Assembly (NCBI RefSeq): GCF_027942865.1
Contig: NC_134526.1
Location: forward strand, 1,007,001-1,071,000
Source of the DNA: Odontesthes bonariensis
Lineage: Eukaryota > Chordata > Actinopteri > Atheriniformes > Atherinopsidae
Direction of reading: 5' to 3'
Length of the DNA stretch: 64,000 nucleotides
In this document: one piece after another, positions 45,363 through 64,000 of the stretch
Numbering within the stretch: position 1 is the first letter of the stretch
How the letters are laid out: every line of letters begins with the position of its first letter
Notes under the pieces: generated by a model
Databases searched by the model: none
What the model saw: only the letters and a program-made list of their open reading frames with translations
Told to the model about the DNA's origin: nothing
Translations under genes and position numbers: made by a program

Positions 45363-48300
45363 CAAAACAACTAGAACTCCATAAATTTATGGTTCACAAC
45401 CCTCTCAAATGTTCTTTCATTAAGATCAGAAACGTGTCCAGATTCACCGCTGTTGACAACTGAAGAGCGAACTGATTCCAAGTCCAATTGAACTTCTTCA
45501 GAAGACGAGTTGAACTGTGGGAAACCAGAGTTTTGAATCCTGAAGATTTGAAACCGAATCACAGACGAAGAAAAAAAAGGCACAAAGCTTGTCGGACCTC
45601 ATCGTGTCGTCGTGAACATTTATTTGAATTTTTACACTGAAAGTACCCAGTCTCATTGACTAAAACAGATAATAAAAAATTTAAAAAACAAACAAACAAA
45701 CAAAATAAAACACCCTCACCACGGTCTTCATCGTCACTTCCTCGCAGCAGACAGTTAAAAGACATTCAGACAGTTCAGCTGTGATCAATACCGGCGACGA
45801 AGTAAAGCAGCCAGAAACTGACATTGGTCACATTTACGCCGAGTTTTCACATCGGCTGATTCGTGCTCCGTCCGACGGCTGAAGCATTAACTGTCCCGCC
45901 TCTTCATCGCTTCCCGACCTGTGATCTCACAAAGCAAACATTTTGATTTGGACTCAGAGTGTTGAATTACCAAAAAAAGGGCACATTTTTATAAAAGTAT
46001 TGCATCAAATCCAAACAAAGACTGAGATGAACTTTCTTTGTCGAACGCAGCTCATCAACATTAAAACAGGAAGTAGAAACAAGAGGTTTTAAAATATGAA
46101 ACGACAACAAAAGCCTCCATATTAGTCACGTTTGGCTGCGTCATTACAAACACACAGTCTGCCTTAAAGAAAACCATTAAAAAACACACAAAAACATCCC
46201 TTTCAACCCCGCGTTCCCACATATGCATCAAACATTTTGAAGGCCTGAAATCGTTCCCTGAGGAACCCCACAGGGTCTCCCTCCAGGAAGCGGTCCAGAT
46301 TCGAGGTCCTTCTGGGCTCCAGGTGCTGAATCCTTTACTGCGCAGCCGACTCTCTGACGCTGCTCACTTGTTCGCAGTTTCAACAGTAACATCGTCTTCT
46401 CTTCAAATGGAAACCGCTTCAGAAAACCGAAATGAAATGAACCGACAGGAAATCCCACGAGCTGTGTGATACGTAAGCGGCGTCTGACTGCGACTCAGCG
46501 CCGCTCATGATATGATGTAACAGCCGGGCCAGCTTCGGAACAACAGAGAGAAATGCATCTGGTGGAAATTATTTCACATGTAACAGAAATTTCAAACGGC
46601 AAAAATAATAGGAAAAAAAAACAAAAACGAAGAAATATTTTATGTACACGATCCCGTTCTCACAGTATCAAAGAAAAGATCTTCATCAGATCTTCTCTGG
46701 TAATAAATCCACAATGAAAGCAGAAGTACAAGAAAATGTTGATTCAATGTTTTTAAGACGAGTTGTTTAATTGGGGTCGTTTCCTCAGAATCATCAGATT
46801 TATAAACCTGCAGTTCAGATCTTTTACCTTCTTCTGACAGTAAGATTCATAACACTGTTCGTGCACGTCTGACGGACTCTGAACTCAGGACTCCAACTTC
46901 CCCAAAGACCTATGCACTGACACCTAACCCTAACCAACAGATTATGACCCCTAAACATAACCAAAAAAATGTCTTAAATGTAACTACAAGTTACGGTTAC
47001 TCAACCTAACTAAGAAGTTATGGTTCCTAAACCTAGCCAAGAAGTTTTGGTGTTATGGTTCACAAACATAACTAAGAAGTTTTGGTTCCTAAACCTAGCC
47101 AAGAAATTAAAAACCTTACACGCAGAGTTGGATGCAACTAAAACTTAAAGTAACCGGAGAGTGAACAAAATCTACAAAGCGACAGAATTTCTTCCGTCTC
47201 AAACACCCCGAAATGAAAATGGCTTAAAAAGACTAAATCTGTCCAGTTTTATTCGTTGGTCTCTTAAAACAGGTCCAACTCCCCTCACCCTCCTTTGCTC
47301 GTAATAAAATGCGGCACTAAACCTAACCCATGGAAAAGGACAAAAGTAGAAAAATGAATACTGAAGTTATCTGGATGAAGCAAACCAGACTGACCCGACT
47401 AAACCTAACCAGCTGTAACATGTTTATTCATCTGGAAAAGCCCTGAACTGCAGGTTTAGTCGCTTATTACGACTATTTCACAGATCTCTTCCGCTTGTTT
47501 TGCGACGATGTCTGAAATATGTACAGTTTTTCCTTCATTTTTCCAAATTTGATCAAAAGCAAACTTATTTTGTTTGAGATAAAAAAAAAAATAAAAGCTT
47601 CGATTTAGAACCACAAATCTGTATCACGAGATCGTTAAATTCTGTTGTCCTCATGATTACGGGATGTTGTATTTTAAATGTTATGTATTAACGACATAAT
47701 GAAGAAGGTCTATGATAACATCGAGGTTATTTACAACCAACAGAATTTTAGATGAGGTTTATCCAACACATTTATATCCGTTTTAGTTTAGAAAAAGCTG
47801 ATCATTTTGTGTTAGAATCTACAATGTCGAGACATTTTGAATATAAATACAAGTGAAGTTTCCCTTTTACGAGCTCCTTCTAATCATCTCTAATTTTCCA
47901 TCAGTCTCTAATTCTTTGGAGGTAAATTTCTGATTTCTTCACAGATAAATAAATGTTTAAAAATAAAAACAAGTTCTCGACGATCGCACAGCAACTCAGA
48001 GGAATGATCGAGCAACTTCGTTGCTTTACAGCTTCAACACAACCGCGTCCGTCACTTGGTCTCAGGATCGAGTTCGTTTCCACACGGATACGTTTATCTC
48101 TTCTTTTTGGTTTTGTAAACAAGACAGAAGGAGCCGTGATTGGTTGAACAGGTCACGTGACGCAGCTGCCGTCAGGAGAAAAGCTCACCAACACATCTGC
48201 GACACATCTGGCTGCTGCAGGCGGCTGCTGGTCCGACCGTTCGGAGCAGCGTTGATGTCAAACAGCAGAATGAGATTTTTCCCTCGACAGCAGATCTGAA

Positions 48301-51300
48301 TCCACGGCTGTCCCGTAAAAACCACGAGACTGAACGTCTGCGCGTTAGCTTCAGCTTAGCTTCTGATTTCTGCCGTTAAAACATTTAAAGTTAAATTCTA
48401 ACATTTATTTTATTGCAGCCGTTTTTCCTGTAAATCAAAAATATGGTTCAAAATCGACTTAATATCGCTTCATTTATTATGATTATTTATTTTTTAGATA
48501 ATCTCAATATGAAAATAAATCTTACAGATGAATGATGAATTTAAAATCTATCTTTAAATAGAATTTCATTGATTGGAAAAAAATTTTTTTTTGTTTTTAC
48601 TTGATTCTATCATTTTCAGACTTTTTGACATACTTTGTAAAAAAAAAAGTGATTTTTTTGTTTTTTTATCTTTCAAAACAGGGAAAAAGCTCTAAATCTA
48701 TTAAAAATAAAAAATAAAATGTTTATGATATTAATATGGGACAAATAAAATGTACGCATCTTTACATAAAATTTGAACTGGTTAAATTTTATTTTTAAAA
48801 TTTAAAAGGAAAGAGAATCTGGACTTTTATATCTTCACAACGATTTTGATTAACTTTTTTTAAATATTCTTTTAATTAATCTTTGTCCTCAACTCCTTTG
48901 ACATATTGGTGTAAATGGGCTTCCCGTAAGTTCCCGTAAAAAGAGACGTGAAGATTCCCCGAGTCGTACAACACATTTCTTTTAATTAATGTTTAAAAAT
49001 ATGTTTTAAAAAGACTAAATATTTAAGTTACCGTGACTCCATATGTATCAAACCTTGTTTTAAATCATTAAACCTGAGTTTTAAAGTCTTGTGGTTTTTA
49101 CCCGACAGCTTCGGGCTCAAAAAAGTTGAGACAAAAAAAACAACGAAACAAACAGAATAAACTCATTTTCGTAGTCGCTGTGCATCTGAGGTATTTCGGT
49201 CTGTGTGGACACAGAAACACTTGAAAAATGAGGTATGTGAACACACGTGGAGTGAAAGTGCAACCAACTGGATAAAAACGAAGATGTTCGGCGTTTGCAG
49301 GAAAGCGGCGGCGCTCAGAAGACTCAACGGGAAAAAAACTAAAACACAACCGTGAGTTTTAACCTCCCGTGAGTTTTAACCTCCCGGTGGTTATCGATGG
49401 CGGTTCGAACTTTTGTTTTGCTTCTTCTGAACTTTTTCTGGATCGAAAACTGAGTTTGGCTTCATATTCAGACGCTTCGAACGAGTAAAAGCTGAATCAG
49501 AAAAAGTCTTAATTTACGAAGCGGAAAGACGACGGAAACCGTAGATGTTCGTGTTGAAGCTTCGCGGAAATAAACAGAAAAAAATATCTGAGGATGATGA
49601 GTTTCTGCCGTCTGACTCTTCATCGCTACAAAGCAGGAATGATTTAAACATCCACCACGAACAGAGTCTGAAGGGTTTTTTCTTACACTTTTAACTCAAT
49701 TTAAGCAAAGTTCGGACAATTTGTTCCTTGGCAAATTTTGAGGATAGCAGCGTAATGTTTGAGGGTTTAAGAGAGATTCATTTTAAAACATAAAATAAGA
49801 ATTTAAGTAAAATTATGGGACTGTTTCTGCTTTTTTTACTGTAAAATTTTGGAATTTTCATTTATAAATCAGAATTTTTTTTTTACATTACATTTATATT
49901 TTTAGCATTTAGAGGCTTCCAGACAGACAACAAGCCACAGCAGGACTTCATATTAATCAATATTATACATTTTATATTATGTTAAAATATGCAAATTAAG
50001 GAGAGACTTTACATTCATTCATAGTATTTTCATGCACTGGGAAATCTTTTAATTTTCCTTATTTTTCAGTTGAATATTTTTGTAAATCAATTTATAAAAT
50101 CATTAGTAAAAATTTAAATTAGCAAATTAATTAGACTATGCAAAATTTTTCCATATTTAACCATAAAATTTAAAAACTTGGACAAATCGTCTGTTAGAAA
50201 ATTCTAATTAAAAAAAGAATGAACATTTTCCACATTTATCTAATTTAAAAATGACTTCATGATTTATTGATTCACAGCTGTTTTCTTGGCCGAAAACATT
50301 CAAAGTAACACAATCGCAATTTTCATATTTCGTATTTATTTTATTTTTTATTTATTGTATCTATTTTAGAACATTCATCTTTGATTTTTTTTGTCCTTTT
50401 TAAATTGAAAAAAATATTGGTGATTTACAACTCCTACCCTATCTTTAGCTAACATCTAATGACATTGTCACAATATCTATTCTTAACGTTGGGATATCAC
50501 GTCACTCCTTTATGTACGAAGCTCTGACAAATTATTTAAATTTTGGAAGATTTTACGGGTTTTCCTTCTTATCCAGCTTTTAACTTAATTCATAGAACAA
50601 TTAATTCCTGTAAAGGATGTTTTTTGTTGCTGTGGCTGTTAATTTATGGAAGATAAAAACATTTACGAATATTTCTTCATATTTTCCATAGATTACAAAT
50701 TTTTTTTATCCCAAGTTATCAACGGATGACCGATGAACACATCAGGGAAAGATGTCGCTTAAAATATCCGCCAATTAACGGAAAAAAACGGAGATTGAGC
50801 CAACGATTTATATTTCCATTCTAATTTGATGCACTTCTGTCACTTTTTTAAGGAACATTTGTAAAGAAACCGACATTATGAACCTGGTTTGTTTGACGTT
50901 TCGATTATATAACTTGGAATTTTAAGAAGTTTATGTTAAACTGGGCACATTTGTGATAAAATCGGATTAAATTTATCTTTGCTGCCGTTAATTATTTCTT
51001 GTTTTTGATGATTCTGACAAATTCTTTAATTCAGTTCAAATATTTAAGTTTATCTACTGAGTTGGATTATTAACCTGATAAAAAACTTTTCCATCTGAGA
51101 GCTGAAGATATTTATAAATATTGTGCTTTGTTGGTCTCATTTTTATCTGTGCAGGTATGGAAGCCCCATTCTGCCAAAAAACGCAAAAACCAGAAGTCAT
51201 AATTCTGACGTAAGGAAAACAATTTGAACAAAAGGGAAAATAAATCGTGTAAAATAACAAATGTTTTACGATTAGACGTCACACTTCAGTTGTTTTCTGA

Positions 51301-52533
51301 TATTTTACTCTTTTTTTTTTCCTCTTTTTGGGGGGCAGAAATGAGCTTCCATAAAGGAAAATTGTTCAAGTTGGAAAAATACGCGTTTGTTTGTTTTTCA
51401 GAGGTACATGCGTGTAAACATGAGGTTTCTGAGCTGAAATGGCATGGAGGGATGGAGGCCGCAGGAGTAAACCGAAACAAAAGAAGAAGAAGAGTTTAAA
51501 GGAATTTTAAAAAACGCCGAGATTCACATTCAAACCAAAGAAAAAGCTGTCCATCCCGTTTCCTGTGCTGATAAGTAACAAAAAGATCCTCAGAAATCAT
51601 CCAAAAAAAGTCAAATGTAACCACAAAAATGCACTTGACGATAATCCAGAACAGTAACAAAAGAATAGAAAAAGTTGATTTGAACAAACACAATAAAAGG
51701 AGCACTTTTTAAAAAAACCGCGAGACTGTCCACGCGGTGAAGAAATAAAACCTCCGGAAACGGCGCCCGGGGAGTCCGACTGTCATGGCGACGAGCTTAT
51801 TGCAAAAGGAGGCGCCGGCAGTCCGCGGCGCTCTTTTCCCGTCCGACTGGAGGACTAATTTACAGGAGAAGAAGAAGAAGAAGAAGAGGAGGATGTGTGC
51901 GTTTTTATTCCCTTCGTGGCCTCTTCATCGGCTGGTCCTTTCACAGAAACATCAAACAAACCTTTCCGGTTCGTCCAACGTTAAAATTCGCTTTTTTTTT
52001 GCTTTTCTTTGATCGTAAAATGGATCCCGAACGAGTCCTGAACTGAAGGACGATTCGAGCACAAATCGATCGATTCCCGGCGGATTATTCGGCGTTGGCC
52101 GACACGTCCCCCTCAGGTCGGGCGAATCGTTTTCAACGCGTAAAAAGTAACGAAAGTTTCTACCATGTGAAAATGAAGAAAAGTTCGTAATGAAGAAAGA
52201 AAGTTGTGCCTCGAACTTTTTGTCTGATCGGGTTTGATGAGCTGAAGTGAAACTGAGCAGCCGGAACTCTCCGGATTCTTCCGATTCTTCCGAACTTCCC
52301 GAAATCATCGTGAAACTCGGACGTCTCCAGAGCCCGAAACGTTCCTCAACCAACCAGAACAGATCGGTGGAACGCTTGATCGATGACTCGTCTCCTCGGC
52401 CGAAAGTTTCGTGTCCGTTTTGAATTTCGTGTTGTGATTTGAGCAGAAACCGGCGCGCGCGACGGCGCTCGCGTTGCATAAACTCGTACTTCCCGTCGTC
52501 TCTGTGAAAACCTTCCGATGGCGTCGGAGGCGA
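45363..52533 (-). other. Repeat-poor AT-rich region, possibly long 3' UTR of the two-finger gene
   Basis: Over 7 kb there is no recognisable coding exon and, unusually for this window, almost no tandem repeats or transposons. Only a loose ccta(a/g)ccaagaa-type repeat near 46920-47110 and a (gaa)n run near 51869 stand out. It begins directly after the stop of the minus-strand two-finger gene (52534). A minus-strand AATAAA lies at 45619-45624, with others between. A very long 3' UTR, a non-coding transcript or plain intergenic DNA are all possible. Short open frames (for example 45371-45583, 47953-48147) carry no known domain. Confidence 0.35.
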
Positions 52534-61114
<8,581 letters not shown>

Positions 61115-61116
61115 CT

Positions 61117-62190
61117 GCGGGACACAGGAGGGGGGGTGATTACAGGTAGTCCATACATAAACCATCAATAAACTAACAACTAAATCTATAAAAATATAGA
61201 TTTTAATTGAACAAAATGAGATTAAAATCACCACAGAATTAATCAAAGATGCAAATCTACCAAAGTTTAACAGCATAAAGAGAAGAAATGATCTAAATAC
61301 ACCAAAAAGACTCCAAGAATATCCAAATGTTCCCAAAATTAGACCCAAAGAGACTAAATCCTTCAAACTATCGCAAAAAAACTGAAAAATTACAAAAACT
61401 CATCAAAATGAACCTAAATACACCAAATGTTCCCGAAACGACCAAAATGAGACATAAAGAGACTAAATTCTGGTTTCAAACTATCAAAAGTGGAAAATTA
61501 CAAAAGAAAATTAACCAAGATGAGCCTCAAAACTCCCATAAATACCAAATAACTGCCAAAGAGACGCAGAAATATACATTTAAATCAGGAAAAAGCACAA
61601 AGAGGAGGCTGAAGGATGAAATAATGATGAAAAAACAACAAAATAACGACTCTACACTACGCTGTGATGTCACCGCGGGGGCCAGAGTCAGTGTGTGTGT
61701 GTGTGTGTTTTTCTGCTTTTATGAGGTCCAAATGTGAGCAGCCCACCATACTTGTGGGATCCGACGTGTTTTCTGAGGACTTTAGTGGGTCAGAACTCGG
61801 TTTTATGGGCGTGGTTCCCAGCTGTTCCAGCAGATGTTGAATCACCAACGATTATTCAGGTAACGTATAACTGTAACGATGAATCGGATGGGAGTGACTT
61901 CTTTAATTAAAACATTTACATGATGACCCGTGAAGCCTCAGCGAGCGCACGGGTCTCCGTGGCGTCCGTCCACCATCTTGGCTCTGAGCTCAACGAGGTC
62001 GCTGATATACGAGGCGCGGACAGGCGGCTCATAAAGCTGCCAGCTGAGCAGCCGCGATCTTTACGTCCTTCTGCCTGAGAGAGCAGCAGGAGGCAGCAGG
62101 AAGCCGAGGCCGAGGCCGGAGACACTTTCACTGTCCAAAGGTGTTCATCGTGTGGGACCAACCCGGCTTATTTCTGCTGAGATGTCACCA
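61117..62190. other. Upstream intron or flank of the two-finger gene
   Basis: No further exon could be assigned. 61190-61660 is A-rich with loose caaaatgagacctaaagagac-type repeats. A short (GT)n lies at 61690-61709. 61910-62160 is more GC-rich and could hold a 5' exon or promoter, but I see no start codon or donor that extends the frame ending at 61114 convincingly. Confidence 0.4.
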
Positions 62191-62197
62191 GAGCCAG

Positions 62198-64000
62198 AGT
62201 GGGAACTAATATTCTGCAGCCCGTTGGTGGGAACTAATATTCTGCAGCCCGTCGGTGGGAACTAATATTCTGCAGCCCGTCGGTGGGAACTAATATTCTG
62301 CAGCCCGTTGGTGGGAACTAATATTCTGCAGCCCGTTGGTGGGAACTAATATTCTGTAGCCCGTTGGTGGGAACTAATATTCTGCAGCCCGTTGGTGGGA
62401 ACTAATATTCTGCAGCCTGTTGGTGGGAACTAATATTCTGTAGCCCGTTGGTGGGAACTAATATTCTGCAGCCCGTTGGTGGGAACTAATATTCTGCAGC
62501 CCGTTGGTGGGAACTAATATTCTGCAGCCCGTTGGTGGGAACTAATATTCTGCAACCCGTTGGTGGGAACTAATATTCTGCAGCCCGTCGGTGGGAACTA
62601 ATATTCTGTAGCCCGTCGGTGGGAACTAATATTCTGTAGCCCGTTGGTGGGAACTAATATTCTGCAGCCCGTCGGTGGGAACTAATATTCTGTAGCCCGT
62701 TAGTGGGAACTAATATTCTGTAGCCCGTTGGTGGGAACTAATATTCTGCAGCCCGTCGGTGGGAACTAATATTCTGCAGCCCGTCGGTGGGAACTAATAT
62801 TCTGTAGCCCGTCGGTGGGAACTAATATTCTGTAGCCCGTCGGTGGGAACTAATATTCTGTAGCCCGTCGGTGGGAACTAATATTCTGCAGCCCGTCAGT
62901 GGGAACTAATATTCTGTAGCCCGTCGGTGGGAACTAATATTCTGTAGCCCGTTAGTGGGAACTAATATTCTGTAGCCCGTTGGTGGGAACTAATATTCTG
63001 CAGCCCGTTGGTGGGAACTAATATTCTGTAGCCCGTTGGTGGGAACTAATATTCTGCAGCCCGTTGGTGGGAACTAATATTCTGTAGCCCGTTAGTGGGA
63101 ACTAATATTCTGTAGCCCGTTAGTGGGAACTAATATTCTGCAGCCCGTTGGTGGGAACTAATATTCTGCAGCCCGTTGGTGGGAACTAATATTCTGCAGC
63201 CAGTTAGTGGGAACTAATATTCTGTAGCCCGTTAGTGGGAACTAATATTCTGTAGCCCGTTAGTGGGAACTAATATTCTGCAGCCCGTTGGTGGGAACTA
63301 ATATTCTGCAGCCCGTTGGTGGGAACTAATATTCTGCAGCCCGTCGGTGGGAACTAATATTCTGCAGCCTGTTAGTGGGAACTAATATTCTGTAACCCGT
63401 TAGTGGGAACTAATATTCTGCAGCCCGTTGGTGGGAACTAATATTCTGCAGCCCGTTGGTGGGAACTAATATTCTGCAGCCCGTTGGTGGGAACTAATGA
63501 AATTAACTAATATTCTGCAGCCCGTAAGTGGGAACTAATATTCTGCAGCCCGTTGGTGGGAACTAATATTCTGCAGCCCGTTGGTGGGAACTAATGAAAT
63601 TAACTAATATTCTGCAGCCCGTTAGTGGGAACTAATATTCTGCAGCCCATCGGTGGGAACTAATATTCTGCAGCCCGTTGGTGGGAACTAATGAAATTAA
63701 CTAATATTCTGCAGCCCGTTGGTGGGAACTAATATTCTGCAGCCTGTTGGTGGGAACTAATGAACTAATATTCTGCAGCCCATCGGTGGGAACTAATATT
63801 CTTCAGCCCGTCGGTGGGAACTAATGAAATTAACTAATATTCTGTAACCCGTTAGTGGGAACTAATATTCTGCAGCCCGTTGGTGGGAACTAATATTCTG
63901 CAGCCCGTTGGTGGGAACTAATATTCTGCAGCCTGTTAGTGGGAACTAATGAACTAATATTCTGCAGCCCGTTGGTGGGAACTAATATTCTGCAGCCCGT
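62198..64000. repeat. 28-bp satellite running off the right edge
   Basis: More than 60 copies of gttggtgggaactaatattc plus tgcagccc. Variants are cggt, tagt and tgtagccc. From 63497 a longer form with aatgaaattaactaatattc appears several times, giving irregular higher-order spacing. Most units carry a CTGCAG (PstI) site. Confidence 0.97.

Overview
This is eukaryotic, almost certainly teleost fish, nuclear DNA. The evidence is intron-containing genes with GT-AG splice sites, a fish-style type I keratin, C2H2 zinc-finger genes, fish-type L1 and L2/Rex-like LINE remnants, hAT and TTAA-flanked DNA transposons, (CA)n microsatellites, and many long minisatellites. I see no prokaryotic genes, operons or CRISPR arrays. 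Very long open frames over the repeat arrays arise because the repeat periods are multiples of 3 (24 bp, 21 bp) or avoid stop codons. I do not treat them as proteins.

Layout. 1-13407: a 24-bp (2 x 12) satellite with higher-order structure, including an almost identical adjacent 3,706-bp duplication. 13.5-16.4 kb: LINE remnants (L2/Rex-like, then L1-like) and dispersed repeats. 16.4-17.5 kb: a 593-bp duplicated block with TTAGGG-like tracts. 17.5-19.0 kb: two minisatellites. 20.5-26.25 kb: a complete type I keratin gene on the + strand, eight coding exons and 461 codons, with a 662-bp hAT element in its last intron. 26.3-33.9 kb: a transposon and minisatellite field containing a TTAA-type MITE, a terminal-inverted-repeat element with a heptamer core, an L1 fragment and a 1.5-kb hAT element. 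33.95-43.7 kb: a minus-strand gene for an eight-finger C2H2 protein of 516 aa. Two coding exons are clear, and a CpG island at 42.5-43.7 kb is the probable promoter. Its presumed introns hold 47-bp, 11-bp, 21-bp and 40-bp arrays. 44-52.5 kb: repeat-poor AT-rich DNA without a recognisable gene, possibly in part the long 3' UTR of the next gene. 52.5-61.1 kb: a second minus-strand gene, four phase-compatible exons encoding a coiled-coil, acidic, two-finger C2H2 protein. Its 5' end is not identified. 62.2-64.0 kb: a 28-bp satellite running off the window.

The three genes do not form an obvious pathway: one epithelial structural protein and two putative nuclear DNA-binding proteins. The most notable points are: (i) the canonical 221-bp keratin exon 6 is split 75+146 bp by an extra 90-bp intron; (ii) two copies of the same terminal-inverted-repeat element differ mainly by expansion of an internal 7-bp repeat from about 0.15 kb to about 1.9 kb; (iii) the 3.7-kb satellite duplication is nearly perfect; (iv) minisatellite density is extreme. 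I found no convincing new enzymatic or defence system.
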